Origin: Mucilaginibacter sp. dw_454
GTDB lineage: Bacteria; Bacteroidota; Bacteroidia; Sphingobacteriales; Sphingobacteriaceae
Direction of reading: 5' to 3'
DNA: 64,000 nucleotides
NCBI RefSeq assembly: GCF_018449775.1
Contig: NZ_JAAVVB010000001.1
Location: 1,116,001-1,180,000, forward strand
Shown here: positions 9,634 through 18,654 of the stretch, one piece after another
Position numbering within the stretch: position 1 is the first letter of the stretch
Layout of the letters: each line of letters begins with the position of its first letter
Program-made: the position numbers and the translations under genes
Notes under the pieces: model-generated
What the model saw: the letters and a program-made list of their open reading frames with translations, nothing else
What the model was told of the DNA's origin: nothing
Database searches by the model: none

Positions 9634-11139
9634 TTATTTCTTTTTGTTATAAACCATCCCTTTAAACTTCTTGCCGTCCAGCGCCATGGCTGCATTGTTA
9701 GCCTGATCTATCGAGAAAGTTTTTTGTGCGCCTAATCCCTGTACTTTTTGTGCTGTATAACTATAAGTACCCTTGTTTACATAGGTAATTGCGTGGTGCA
9801 ACAAAGTTTCGGTGGTGTCACCAAATTCTTTGGTTACATCGTCATAGTCTTTTATCCCGGGGAAATCGCTCGTTCCAGGCGTCATGCCAGAATAATAATC
9901 GCCTTGGGCTGCCGAATTTTTGGTTGAAAACTCAGGAATATAAAGTTGGTATTTATTAATATCGATATCAAAGAAGCCAACCGGCTTACCATAAGTTGTG
10001 GTGCCTATTAACTGCACATCTAAATGCGGCCGCAAGTTGTTAATAGTTAACTCGGCCGCTGATGCGGTTGAGCCAGTGACAATAAAAAATACACGACTTA
10101 AATTAAGTGAGCCTTTCTTGGTAAATTTCTCGGTGTTTGAAGCTACCGAGTAATTGATCTGTGCCAGGTTATACAATTGGTTTGAAGTTGGGTCGCGCCT
10201 AACCTGGTGAGCTAAAAGAGTTTCTTTATTGTTAGCTAAGATATCATTGAAATAATAGCTGTACATAGTAGTGTTGTTTTTAGCAGCAGGCACAATGTAA
10301 TTGTCAATATATTCGGCTGTTGAAACAAAACCGCCACCATTATAACGTAGATCTACCACCAGATCTGTTACCCCCTGTGATTGGAAGTAATTAAAAGCCT
10401 GATCTAATTTCGGGTCGGCATTATCGTCAGATGTAAAGGTGTTAAAAACCATATATCCTACTACCTTACCATTTGTAAGCGGTATAGCTTTGTAAGTAAT
10501 TACCGGGTTAGTAGTGTAATCGGCGGCGTTTAATGTAACCTGAAGCGTTGAAAGATCAGGCTTTTGCAAGGTCATGGTGACAGTGCTGCTGTTTAACAGC
10601 GCATTAATTACAAAGTTAGTATTGGTACCGGTGGCTCCATCGTAACTAAAAGAAGAATTTCCGTTTATGGTAACAATTTTATAACCACGTTTCACACCGG
10701 CCAGATCCGCAGGCGACCCCGTGTAAACATATTTCACGCGTAAATCATTCACATCATTATAAAGCGGACTGAACCCAAAATTGCTATTGGTTCCGTTCAG
10801 TTCGGTTGATACCTCACCTTGGTCAATAAAAGAATATTTCGCCTCTCCCGGAGAGGGTGCGTAATATTCAAAGCTGTTGGTTTGAGAAATAGCATTTACT
10901 TCATTGGTTAACGCTGCAAGGTCAGTACTCCCAGTGAAAGACCTGGGGTTAAAAGAATTGTAAGCCGGGATAGTACTATACCAGTAATAATCTTCTTTGG
11001 CGTACAAATACACCGAATCTTTAATAAAATCCAATGTCGATCCGGTTTTTGGCGGCCCACCGCCATTATTGTTTTTATCTTTTTTACAAGCCGCAAAAAA
11101 TGCTGACGCTAATAATACTGCCAGTATTGTTTTTTTCAT
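9634..11139 (-). CDS. S41 family (C-terminal processing) peptidase, lipoprotein
   Basis: A 501-aa exported serine protease. The N-terminus is a lipoprotein signal with lipobox AFFAAC, so the mature protein is lipid-anchored at Cys18. An N-terminal helical region is followed by a PDZ-like domain (~115-190, with GSPADLAGVKRGYKIV). The S41 core then carries VVDLRYNGGG and the nucleophile segment GSTASAAELTINN (Ser ~360). Unlike CtpA it lacks an obvious long C-terminal extension, and the Asn-rich linker after the lipid anchor is typical of Bacteroidota surface or periplasmic lipoproteins. The natural substrate is unknown. Confidence 0.9.
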   Translation of the reverse strand: MKKTILAVLLASAFFAACKKDKNNNGGGPPKTGSTLDFIKDSVYLYAKEDYYWYSTIPAYNSFNPRSFTGSTDLAALTNEVNAISQTNSFEYYAPSPGEAKYSFIDQGEVSTELNGTNSNFGFSPLYNDVNDLRVKYVYTGSPADLAGVKRGYKIVTINGNSSFSYDGATGTNTNFVINALLNSSTVTMTLQKPDLSTLQVTLNAADYTTNPVITYKAIPLTNGKVVGYMVFNTFTSDDNADPKLDQAFNYFQSQGVTDLVVDLRYNGGGFVSTAEYIDNYIVPAAKNNTTMYSYYFNDILANNKETLLAHQVRRDPTSNQLYNLAQINYSVASNTEKFTKKGSLNLSRVFFIVTGSTASAAELTINNLRPHLDVQLIGTTTYGKPVGFFDIDINKYQLYIPEFSTKNSAAQGDYYSGMTPGTSDFPGIKDYDDVTKEFGDTTETLLHHAITYVNKGTYSYTAQKVQGLGAQKTFSIDQANNAAMALDGKKFKGMVYNKKK

Positions 11140-11197
11140 GTTCGCTAATATTATTTTTTAAAACGCTACAATGGTTAATGTTGTTGTATTTAAACCT

Positions 11198-11806
11198 TTA
11201 TATAATTTCACCTACGTTAAAATAATCAACGCCGGCGGCTTCGGCACAGCGTTTACTATCCTCTGATTCACCGATCATTACTATCTCTCTTCGTTCTAAT
11301 TTGTGGTCTTTTAACAATTGATGAATAACATCGGGTTCAGGCATAGGCGACGTTTCTTCCGCAAAATAACAAATTAAATATTTTTCTAAGCCATGCCACT
11401 CAGTTTGTTTGATCTTATTTAATTGTAATGCTGGGTTACCATTGGTTACAATAAAGATTTTTTTGCGATCGACCACAATATCCTGCAACAAATCAAGCAC
11501 AGCTTGATAGATTAACAATTTGAGCGGAAGTTTAGCCGTCAGCATCAGCTGCTGAAAGTTTATTCGGTATTTTTCATCTATCGCAAATTTCTCTTTTAGC
11601 TTGTCAAATATTTTTTCTTTGCCTTCTGTAAGAAACGTATTTACCATCAGATCTGTCATTACCTTAGCATCAAACAACTCTGTATATTCTATCATGCTGG
11701 CAAACAAGTAATATACCTGAAACAGGTAATCTTTTTCAGGGTAGATCACATTATCCAATTCAAAAATAAAAGCGGTTTTATGCTGGTCTAACTCGTTATA
11801 TTTCAT
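11198..11806 (-). CDS. HAD-like protein with degenerate catalytic motifs
   Basis: A 202-aa protein with the HAD fold. The start MKYNELDQHK was chosen because it gives an 11-nt overlap with the upstream partner gene; a longer in-frame ATG would add 16 residues inside that gene. Motif I is FELDNVIYPE where active relatives have FDLDNTLYPE, so the nucleophilic Asp is Glu. Motif II (IVTNGNP) keeps its Thr. The motif III segment reads MPEPDVI where KPDPEIF is expected, so the Lys is Met. Motif IV is IGESEDSKR instead of GDS...D. These are four changes at catalytic positions in an otherwise intact fold. I infer a non-catalytic or altered role, as the third gene of an operon with a LolD-like ATPase. 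Confidence 0.82.
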   Translation of the reverse strand: MKYNELDQHKTAFIFELDNVIYPEKDYLFQVYYLFASMIEYTELFDAKVMTDLMVNTFLTEGKEKIFDKLKEKFAIDEKYRINFQQLMLTAKLPLKLLIYQAVLDLLQDIVVDRKKIFIVTNGNPALQLNKIKQTEWHGLEKYLICYFAEETSPMPEPDVIHQLLKDHKLERREIVMIGESEDSKRCAEAAGVDYFNVGEII

Positions 11807-12098
11807 TGGTAATAATTTGTATTTCGTACTCGGCAAACAATTGTTTTGCTTCAATTAATTGATCGGCTTCTTCATTATCAAGTACGTAGACTACATCAAT
11901 AGAGTTGTCCAGACAAAGAGCAAGCATTTGGTGGGGATATGATACAGATTGCGGATTTGGTAATTGAATTAAATTACCTGACGATAACATAAATTGGGGC
12001 AGATCATGATAATCGCCCAAAACAATCTCGTTATCGCCTAGTTGATTTTTAAGGCTATGCGCCCCGGCCGACATAGCCGACGTTATCAGAATGCTCAA
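11796..12098 (-). CDS. Stand-alone pre-ATP-grasp (PylC-N/CarB-like) domain protein
   Basis: A 100-aa protein starting with a TTG codon one base after the stop of the ABC ATPase gene. An internal ATG seven codons on would remove the first beta strand. The pattern SILITSAMSAG, then VLGDYHDLPQFML, LIQLPNPQSVSYPHQML, SIDVVYVLDNEEAD and YEIQIITNE follows the beta-alpha strands of the Rossmann-like pre-ATP-grasp domain that precedes the ATP-grasp module in PylC- and CarB-like ligases. Here the protein ends where the ATP-grasp module should begin. The stop overlaps the start of the HAD-like gene by 11 nt, indicating translational coupling. The function is unknown. Confidence 0.7.
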   Translation of the reverse strand: MSILITSAMSAGAHSLKNQLGDNEIVLGDYHDLPQFMLSSGNLIQLPNPQSVSYPHQMLALCLDNSIDVVYVLDNEEADQLIEAKQLFAEYEIQIITNEI

Positions 12099-12099
12099 A

Positions 12100-12753
12100 T
12101 TATTGCACTATTAAGCCATCCATCATCACCACCTTACGGTCTGATATATTGGCTAGATCCTCATTATGTGTTACAATTACAAAGGTTTGATTAAACTCAT
12201 CGCGCAGCTTACCAAATAGCTCATGCAGTTCGCGCGCATTTGTTGAGTCCAAATTACCTGATGGTTCATCAGCAAATATTAATGCAGGGTTATTAATCAA
12301 TGCCCGTGCTACCGCTACACGTTGCTGTTCACCGCCAGAAAGTGTGTTGGGTTTATGGTGGAGACGATGACCAAGCCCTAATAACTCTAAAAGCTCGGTT
12401 GCCTTGTCCGCTGCTTCCTGCCGCGGGGTTCCTGCAATAAAGGCCGGAATACATACATTTTCCAGCGCATCAAACTCGGCAAGCAAGTGGTGAAATTGGA
12501 ATATAAAGCCGATTTCGCGGTTGCGAAAATTGCTTAAACTTTTATTGCTCAAGCGATTTAACTCTACGTCATTAATAAACAATTGCCCTGTATCAGGTTT
12601 ATCCAATGTACCCAGGATATTAAGTAACGTGCTTTTGCCAGCGCCAGAGGCACCCACAATAGTAACTATCTCCCCTTTTTGCACCTCGAAATCAACCCCT
12701 TTTAATATTTGAAGCTGGCCGTACGATTTATTGATTGCTGTTGCTTTGAGCAT
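12100..12753 (-). CDS. ABC transporter ATP-binding protein, LolD/MacB type
   Basis: A 217-aa ATPase. It has Walker [10 protein letters not shown] (~35-43), Q-loop [10 protein letters not shown], signature [15 protein letters not shown] (~137), Walker [14 protein letters not shown] (~158) and H-loop IVTHNED. The sequence is closest in style to LolD, which energises lipoprotein release from the inner membrane with LolC/E, but no permease gene is adjacent. It is the first gene of a tight operon: the next start codon lies one base after its stop. Whether it is the true Lol ATPase or a MacB-like exporter ATPase cannot be decided here. Confidence 0.88.
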   Translation of the reverse strand: MLKATAINKSYGQLQILKGVDFEVQKGEIVTIVGASGAGKSTLLNILGTLDKPDTGQLFINDVELNRLSNKSLSNFRNREIGFIFQFHHLLAEFDALENVCIPAFIAGTPRQEAADKATELLELLGLGHRLHHKPNTLSGGEQQRVAVARALINNPALIFADEPSGNLDSTNARELHELFGKLRDEFNQTFVIVTHNEDLANISDRKVVMMDGLIVQ

Positions 12754-12766
12754 GCGGTAAAAATAG

Positions 12767-12894
12767 TAATTAGAGATCAGAGATTAGTGATTAATGACGT
12801 TTTTGTTGTTAACGATTATCAAATCAAGCCCTATTATCGATTGTATCATAATTTTTATCAAACCAACGTAAAACTAATCGCTAATCTCTGGTTA
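12767..12894. repeat. Inverted pair of GATTAG/AATCTC repeats
   Basis: The left side is built from tandem TTAGAGATCAGAGATTAGTG-type units (12767-12797). The opposite-sense AACTAATCGCTAATCTCTGG lies at 12872-12891. The pair occupies most of the divergent gap between the ABC operon and sucC. Related units occur at 14861-14893. Confidence 0.6.
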
Positions 12895-12956
12895 CTATAC
12901 ACCAACATTCAAAACAAAATCTGTAGATTTACCGCAAATCTTCGAAGAAACTATAT

Positions 12957-14147
12957 ATGAATATTCACGAATACCAGGGAAAACAGATATTAAAAAGTTT
13001 TGGTGTTAGGGTTCAGGAAGGCATTGTTGCCGACACTCCAGAACAAGCTGTTGAAGCGGCCCAAAAATTAAAGGAAGATTACAACTCAAGCTGGGTTGTA
13101 GTTAAAGCACAAATACATGCGGGTGGCCGTGGTAAAGGCGGAGGCGTTAAGCTGGCCAAAAATTTGGACGAGGTTAAACAAAGAGCTACCGACATTTTAG
13201 GTATGCAACTAATTACCCCACAAACCGGCCCTGAAGGTAAACTGGTACGTAAAATATTAGTTGCGCAGGATGTTTATTATCCCGGCGAAAGCGAAACCAA
13301 AGAATTTTACATCAGTGTATTGCTTGATCGTGCTAAGGGCCGTAATATCATCATGTATTCTACTGAAGGTGGTATGGATATCGAAGAAGTTGCCGAGCAC
13401 ACTCCACACTTGATCTTTAAAGAAGAAATTGATCCTAAAGTTGGTCTGCAGGGTTTTCAAACCCGAAAAATTGCATTTAACCTGGGCTTATCGGGTGACG
13501 CATTTAAAGACATGACCAAATTTATCGCCGCGTTATATAAAGCATATGATGCTACCGATTCATCTATGTTTGAGATTAACCCGGTATTAAAAACATCCGA
13601 CAATAAGATATTGGCCGTTGATGCTAAAGTTAACCTGGATGATAATGCCTTATATCGTCACCCGGATTACGCAGTAATGCGCGATACTAATGAGGAAGAC
13701 CCGACCGAGGTTGAAGCCGGTAAATCAAACCTTAACTATGTAAAGCTTGATGGTAACGTGGGCTGTATGGTTAACGGTGCTGGTTTAGCTATGGCTACCA
13801 TGGATATTATTAAATTGGCCGGCGGCGAGCCTGCTAACTTTTTGGATGTTGGCGGTACTGCTAATGCACAAACTGTTAAAGCGGGTTTTAACATCATCCT
13901 GAGCGATCCAAACGTAAAAGCTATCCTGATTAACATCTTCGGCGGTATTGTTCGTTGCGACCGTGTAGCGCAAGGCGTTATTGACGCTTACAAAGAAATA
14001 GGTAATATCCCGGTTCCAATCATTGTACGTTTACAAGGCACTAACGCTAAAGAAGCTAAAGAACTGATTGATAATTCGGGCTTGAAAGTATTTTCTGCCA
14101 TACAGTTAAAAGAAGCTGCAGAGATTGTTAAGCAAGTTTTAGCCTAA
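12957..14147 (+). CDS. sucC: Succinyl-CoA synthetase (ADP-forming) subunit beta
   Basis: A 396-aa TCA-cycle enzyme subunit that interconverts succinyl-CoA and succinate with ATP formation, in complex with SucD (not in this window). The N-terminal ATP-grasp domain starts MNIHEYQGKQILK and contains KAQIHAGGRGKGGGVK. The metal-binding FEINPV segment is at ~200. The C-terminal CoA-ligase domain has GAGLAMATMDIIK, NFLDVGGTA (~290) and LINIFGGIVRCD. The length matches the family (386-400). The gene is followed by a strong terminator, so sucC is not cotranscribed with sucD. Confidence 0.97.
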   Translation: MNIHEYQGKQILKSFGVRVQEGIVADTPEQAVEAAQKLKEDYNSSWVVVKAQIHAGGRGKGGGVKLAKNLDEVKQRATDILGMQLITPQTGPEGKLVRKILVAQDVYYPGESETKEFYISVLLDRAKGRNIIMYSTEGGMDIEEVAEHTPHLIFKEEIDPKVGLQGFQTRKIAFNLGLSGDAFKDMTKFIAALYKAYDATDSSMFEINPVLKTSDNKILAVDAKVNLDDNALYRHPDYAVMRDTNEEDPTEVEAGKSNLNYVKLDGNVGCMVNGAGLAMATMDIIKLAGGEPANFLDVGGTANAQTVKAGFNIILSDPNVKAILINIFGGIVRCDRVAQGVIDAYKEIGNIPVPIIVRLQGTNAKEAKELIDNSGLKVFSAIQLKEAAEIVKQVLA

Positions 14148-14171
14148 CATCAACTCACTGTTATATTATTC

Positions 14172-14197
14172 AAAAAGGGGCATTACGCCCCTTTTTT
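14172..14197 (+). terminator. Intrinsic terminator after sucC
   Basis: AAAAAGGGGC-attac-GCCCCTTTTTT, a perfect 10-bp stem with a T-run, 24 nt after the stop codon. Confidence 0.9.
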
Positions 14198-14306
14198 GTT
14201 ATATCTTGTCCAAACAAAGCCCCCCCTAAAGCAGTTTAAAATAAGAACCAATTTAAAAAGACAGAATAATTACAATTTAATTACATGTTTAAACATCTAT
14301 TGTATT

Positions 14307-14314
14307 TATATTTG
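14307..14314 (+). promoter_or_regulatory. -7 promoter element for the YceI gene
   Basis: TATATTTG is an exact match to TAnnTTTG, 26 nt before the ATG. A weak TTTA lies about 16 nt upstream as a possible -33. Confidence 0.6.
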
Positions 14315-14340
14315 TCTCATAATTTAAAACAATCAAAATC

Positions 14341-14859
14341 ATGGCAACAACAAAATGGGTTTTAGACCCAATGCACTCAGAAGTACAATTTAAAGTAAAA
14401 CACTTAGTTATTTCTACTGTAACCGGTTCATTCAGAACTTTTGAAGGCGACCTGGAAACAGAAAACGACGATTTCACTGGTGCTTCAGCTAACTTTTCTC
14501 TTGACGTAGATAGCTTAGATACGAATCAATCACAACGCGATGAGCATTTAAAAGCCGGCGACTTCTTTGATGCGGCGCAATTTCCAAAAATTACTTTCAA
14601 ATCAACTTCATACGACGGTTCAACATTAGTTGGTGATTTAACTATAAAAGGCATTACCAAATCTGTAACACTTGACGCTGAGCACGGTGGTTCTGCTGCA
14701 GATTTTTATGGTAACACTAAAGCTGGTTTTGAAGTAACAGGCAAAATCAATCGTAAAGATTTCGGTTTAACCTGGGATGGTGTAACCGAAGCTGGCTCTA
14801 TCGTTTTAGGCGAGGACATTAAATTGATCATCAACGTTCAATTTGCTAAACAAGCATAA
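14341..14859 (+). CDS. YceI family protein
   Basis: A 172-aa lipocalin-like beta-barrel protein. The start WVLDPMHSEVQFKVKHLVIS is the standard YceI opening. FRTFEGDLE, LDTNQSQRDEHLKAGDFFD, FPKITFKST, LTIKGITKSVTLD and FGLTW also follow the family pattern. YceI relatives bind polyprenoid lipids in their cavity. No signal peptide is present, so this copy should be cytoplasmic, unlike the periplasmic E. coli protein. It has its own promoter and no operon partner. Confidence 0.92.
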   Translation: MATTKWVLDPMHSEVQFKVKHLVISTVTGSFRTFEGDLETENDDFTGASANFSLDVDSLDTNQSQRDEHLKAGDFFDAAQFPKITFKSTSYDGSTLVGDLTIKGITKSVTLDAEHGGSAADFYGNTKAGFEVTGKINRKDFGLTWDGVTEAGSIVLGEDIKLIINVQFAKQA

Positions 14860-14860
14860 G

Positions 14861-14893
14861 TTAGAGATTAGTGATTGGAGATTAGTTAATTAG
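14861..14893. repeat. Short tandem TTAGAGATTAGTGATT-type repeat
   Basis: Three degenerate 11-12 nt GATTAG units follow the YceI stop codon directly. They are related to those at 12767-12797. Confidence 0.5.
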
Positions 14894-15002
14894 TCGCCAA
14901 CTCCTAACGTTTCTCAAACGATTTATATTTATTAGGGTTGATGGTTAAACTGTCAGCCCTAAATTATTTGTGACAGTTTGACTTTCTTTATCTTTACTGA
15001 AT

Positions 15003-15623
15003 ATGTTACTGAAAATCTACCCTGAAAATCCAAACCCTAAAGCCATTGAGCAGGTTGTGGAAGTGCTGCGTAAAGGCGGACTCATTATCTACCCTACTGA
15101 TACCGTTTATGGTTTAGGTTGCGACATTACTAACCATAGGGCAATTGAAGCTATTTGTAAGATCAGGAACATTAAACCCGAGAAGGCTAATTTTTCTTTC
15201 ATCTGTTACGATCTGAGCCATATATCAGATTACATTAAACCCATTGATAATACTACCTTCAGGGTATTAAAAAAGGCATTGCCAGGGCCGTTTACCTTCA
15301 TATTTAATGCCAGTCATAACGTACCCAAGCTTTTAAGCTCCAACAAAAAAACGGTAGGTATCCGTGTTCCAGACAATGATATAGCCCGCTGTATTGTAAA
15401 AGAACTAGGCAATCCAATTGTATCAACTTCTATTCGCGATGAGGATGATATTATTGAATATTCAACCGACCCCGAATTGATCTACGAAAAATACCAGGAC
15501 CTGGTAGATATAGTAATTGACGGTGGTTATGGAGATAACGTGGCATCAACAGTGGTTGATTGTACCGCTGGCGATTTCGAAATCATTCGCGAAGGTAAAG
15601 GTGAGCTTGAGATGTATTTATGA
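15003..15623 (+). CDS. Sua5/YciO/YrdC family protein (L-threonylcarbamoyladenylate synthase-like)
   Basis: A 206-aa YrdC-fold protein. It has GGLIIYPTDTVYGLGCDI (~26-43), the nucleotide/threonine pocket start of this family, followed by ICKIRNIKPEKANFSFIC, where TsaC proteins have KxR and SxN-like ligand residues. LPGPFTFIF (~95), VGIRVPDN (~118) and IVSTSIRDED (~140) are the other conserved blocks. TsaC makes the threonylcarbamoyl-AMP used for t6A37 of ANN-decoding tRNAs. The FSFICYDLSHI segment is more YciO-like, so the biochemical role is likely but not certain. The gene converges on the histidine kinase gene with 3 nt between stops. Confidence 0.85.
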   Translation: MLLKIYPENPNPKAIEQVVEVLRKGGLIIYPTDTVYGLGCDITNHRAIEAICKIRNIKPEKANFSFICYDLSHISDYIKPIDNTTFRVLKKALPGPFTFIFNASHNVPKLLSSNKKTVGIRVPDNDIARCIVKELGNPIVSTSIRDEDDIIEYSTDPELIYEKYQDLVDIVIDGGYGDNVASTVVDCTAGDFEIIREGKGELEMYL

Positions 15624-15626
15624 TAC

Positions 15627-17681
15627 TTATTTAACCAGTTCAAATATCTTTTCCAACAACTCGGCAACGTTAAATGGCTTTGGAACGTAGTCATTCATCC
15701 CTATTGCTAAACAACGTTCTCGTTCGCCTTTTATAGTATGGGCCGTCATAGCCATAATTGGTGTATCTTTTTTAGGGGCTTCCATGCTTCTGATACGACG
15801 GGTTGTTTCATAACCGTCCATTTCTGGCATTTGCAGGTCCATTAGTATAATATTGTAATCTTTGTTTTTATATCTGTTAAGCGCTACAACTCCGTTTTCG
15901 GCAACATCTATTTCAAAATCGCGTTTTTGCAAAACCTTTACTATCAACATTTGATTAATGGTATTATCCTCAACCACTAACACTTTAACACCTTTTCCAC
16001 TTTTTTCTAAAATGCCGCCATTATTAACGGCTACGTTATTTTTGGAGATACGTGATTTTTCTTTCAAAAACGGTAACCTAAAATAAAATTCAGACCCCTT
16101 GTTAGGTTCGCTTTTTACGAATATCTTACCATCCTGCATTTCTACTAGCTGCTTGGCTATGCTTAATCCTAGCCCGGTACCACCAAATTTCCTTATAGTA
16201 TCCGTAGTAGCCTGTTCAAAACTCTCAAAGATTTTACCCTGCATCTCCAATGGGATACCTATGCCGGTATCTTTGATCACAAAGTCGATTATTAAATTTT
16301 GGCTGTTTTCATCTACCATGGTTATCGCAATATCAATCTCGCCATTATCAGAAAACTTAATAGCATTTGATACCAGATTTAGCATAATTTGACTTAGCCT
16401 TACCGAGTCGCCTATTAGTATTTTGGGGATGACTTGATCAATATTTGACTTGATCCTGAGATTCTTCTGCTGCGCTTTTGATTCCATCATGAGCAAAATA
16501 GAATCTACAGTAGATTTCAAACTAAATGGCTGTTGTTCAAAATTAACTTTGCCGGCTTCTATGCGCGAAAAGTCAAGGATATCATTCAGAATCACCAGCA
16601 AATCATCGCCGGATTTGATGATGATATGAATATACTCCAGTAACTCTTTATCGGTAAGCGCCTCTTCCAGCAGCCTGGCAAAACCCAGAATGGCATTCAT
16701 AGGTGTGCGTATTTCATGGCTCATGTTAGCCAGAAAGAGCTGTTTCACTTTCTCTGATGCCTCTGCCCTGTCGCGCTCTTTGATTAAGTTATCCTCGGCA
16801 TTTTTCAAGTCCATCATGTTATATTCGAGAGTGATGGTCATTTCATTAAAAGCTGTGGCTAACACACCAATTTCGTCTTTTGAATATACCTGAACGCGGG
16901 TACCAAATAAACCCTTTCGTATCAAAGCCGCCCCGTCTATAATGGCTTTTAGTCCTTTTTCAATACCGCGACTAACGGATACTGTTATCAAAATACTGGT
17001 AGTACCGATAGTTAAAGACAATGCCAACAGTATACGTAATACTATATTCTCTAACCAGCGCGATCCCTCGCCCAGCGTAAACGAAAAATCGTCTTCCAGT
17101 TTAGTTAGTTTGCGATTGATAAACTCGGTTTGCGTTAATACTTTGTTAATATCTGCTTGCGAAGCAGATTTCGAACTGATCATTACATGAAGCTTTTCGC
17201 CTAATGGGATGAGCTGCTCCATTTTGCTTTCGGCCTGGCCCCAAATAACAAAGGCCCTATGAATGTAATAAACATCATGAAAGCGCCTGATGAGTTTAAT
17301 CATACCGTCTACATCATCTGGGTGATTGCGCCCCTCAATAAAACCCTGGCGGGCTGTCGCAAAGTCTGGCTCTGGTTTGGCTAATTCCAACCGCGCTTTT
17401 CTGTCGCCAAGCGGAACTTTTAAAAAATCAAGAAAATCCTGGTAGTCTTTTTCATCATGAGAGAAAGTATAGATCCGCAGATGATATACGGCATCTTTTT
17501 GAGCCTTAGACCACAGACCCTCGCCTTCTACGTAAGACCGTACCGCAGACAACGTATTTACCGAGAACCACAGCGTGCTTAACTCGATGGACACCAACAC
17601 TGCCATGATGCTTATTGTAAAATACAATTTGCGCGCTATGGATGTGTCTTTGAGTTTGTTTCTCAGGGCAGAAAAAATCAT
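15627..17681 (-). CDS. Hybrid sensor histidine kinase/response regulator
   Basis: A 684-aa membrane hybrid kinase. TM1 (~20-42) and TM2 (~211-235) enclose a ~165-residue helical periplasmic sensor. A HAMP domain follows (~236-290). The HisKA domain has FLANMSHEIRTPMNAILGF with phospho-acceptor His322. The HATPase_c domain has N and G boxes (LNLVSNAIKFS, DTGIGIP, GGTGLGLSIAKQLVE). The C-terminal receiver has VLVVEDN, phospho-acceptor Asp615 in LMDLQMPEMDG, T in MAMTAH and a KPF lysine. There is no separate DNA-binding output and no neighbouring response regulator, so the downstream partner is unknown. It is transcribed alone. Confidence 0.93.
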   Translation of the reverse strand: MIFSALRNKLKDTSIARKLYFTISIMAVLVSIELSTLWFSVNTLSAVRSYVEGEGLWSKAQKDAVYHLRIYTFSHDEKDYQDFLDFLKVPLGDRKARLELAKPEPDFATARQGFIEGRNHPDDVDGMIKLIRRFHDVYYIHRAFVIWGQAESKMEQLIPLGEKLHVMISSKSASQADINKVLTQTEFINRKLTKLEDDFSFTLGEGSRWLENIVLRILLALSLTIGTTSILITVSVSRGIEKGLKAIIDGAALIRKGLFGTRVQVYSKDEIGVLATAFNEMTITLEYNMMDLKNAEDNLIKERDRAEASEKVKQLFLANMSHEIRTPMNAILGFARLLEEALTDKELLEYIHIIIKSGDDLLVILNDILDFSRIEAGKVNFEQQPFSLKSTVDSILLMMESKAQQKNLRIKSNIDQVIPKILIGDSVRLSQIMLNLVSNAIKFSDNGEIDIAITMVDENSQNLIIDFVIKDTGIGIPLEMQGKIFESFEQATTDTIRKFGGTGLGLSIAKQLVEMQDGKIFVKSEPNKGSEFYFRLPFLKEKSRISKNNVAVNNGGILEKSGKGVKVLVVEDNTINQMLIVKVLQKRDFEIDVAENGVVALNRYKNKDYNIILMDLQMPEMDGYETTRRIRSMEAPKKDTPIMAMTAHTIKGERERCLAIGMNDYVPKPFNVAELLEKIFELVK

Positions 17682-17869
17682 GAACGGAGTATTTCTTTAT
17701 TTTCCAATGGTCCAAAAGCTCTATCATGGAACTATTGAGTAGAAAAATAAATAAAATACTGATACTCTAAAGCGGAGTTATACTATAGAGCAAAAAAATC
17801 CAGAAATATTTTTAAAAATATCTAAAGGTTAAATTCACTTGATTTAATAAGCAAACATCTTGGAAATTT

Positions 17870-18646
17870 TTAGTAAATCGGGCGGATTGATTGCACAAAT
17901 GCCGGAATCTTTTCCAGATAGTTATCTTCTTCCAATAACTTGACGAATTTACTGCCGACTATGGCGCCGTTGGCATACTGGCAAGCTTTGGTAAACGTTG
18001 CGTTGTCAGAGATGCCGAAACCAATGATAGTTGGATTTTTTAAGTTCATAGCTTTAACACGGGTGTAATAAGCTTCAATGCTATCAGACACATTTAAGCT
18101 CCCCCCGGTTATTGACGACGACGATAAAAGGTAAATAAAGCTATTACTCAAATCATCAATCTTGCTGATCCGATCCGGTGAAGTTTGTGGCGTAATCAGG
18201 AATATATTGCTTAGGTTATTGCCCTTAAAATACTTAGCATATATAGTTTCATATTCATAAATAGGCAGGTCTGGCACAATAACACCGTCTACTCCTACCT
18301 CTGCGGCTTGTTTGCAAAAACGCTCCACACCGTACTGCATTATCGGGTTAACATAACCCATTAATAAAATTGGAATACTAATGCGTTTCCGCAGATCTTT
18401 TAGCTGTTCGAACAAAACCTTCAACGTCATGCCACTATCCAGCGCTTGTTGTGAGCTATTTTGAATGGTTGGCCCATCCGCTACAGGGTCTGAATAAGGG
18501 AACCCTATTTCCAGAAAATCAACACCAGCTTTCTCTAAAGCTTCGGCTATATCCAGCGTCGAATTCAGTTCTGGATACCCTGCCGTATAATATATCGACA
18601 GTAAATTATTCCCTTTGGTAGCAAAAAGTTGGTTAAGCCTGTTCAT
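17870..18646 (-). CDS. trpA: Tryptophan synthase alpha chain
   Basis: A 258-aa TIM-barrel subunit that splits indole-3-glycerol phosphate into indole and glyceraldehyde 3-phosphate and passes indole to TrpB. The catalytic Glu and Asp are in FLEIGFPYSDPVADGP (~42-57). VDGVIVPDLP, ITPQTSPDRI, SSSSITG and GFGIS at the phosphate loop are all present. The start MNRLNQLFATK was preferred; an upstream in-frame ATG adds eight residues from the repeat element between trpB and trpA. It is the last gene of the trpDFBA operon. Confidence 0.95.
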   Translation of the reverse strand: MNRLNQLFATKGNNLLSIYYTAGYPELNSTLDIAEALEKAGVDFLEIGFPYSDPVADGPTIQNSSQQALDSGMTLKVLFEQLKDLRKRISIPILLMGYVNPIMQYGVERFCKQAAEVGVDGVIVPDLPIYEYETIYAKYFKGNNLSNIFLITPQTSPDRISKIDDLSNSFIYLLSSSSITGGSLNVSDSIEAYYTRVKAMNLKNPTIIGFGISDNATFTKACQYANGAIVGSKFVKLLEEDNYLEKIPAFVQSIRPIY

Positions 18647-18654
18647 ATTATTTG

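Noticed and set aside
12709..12960. 83-codon rightward frame before sucC
   Set aside because: It runs through the inverted GATTAG repeats and the ABC gene start; composition is not protein-like.
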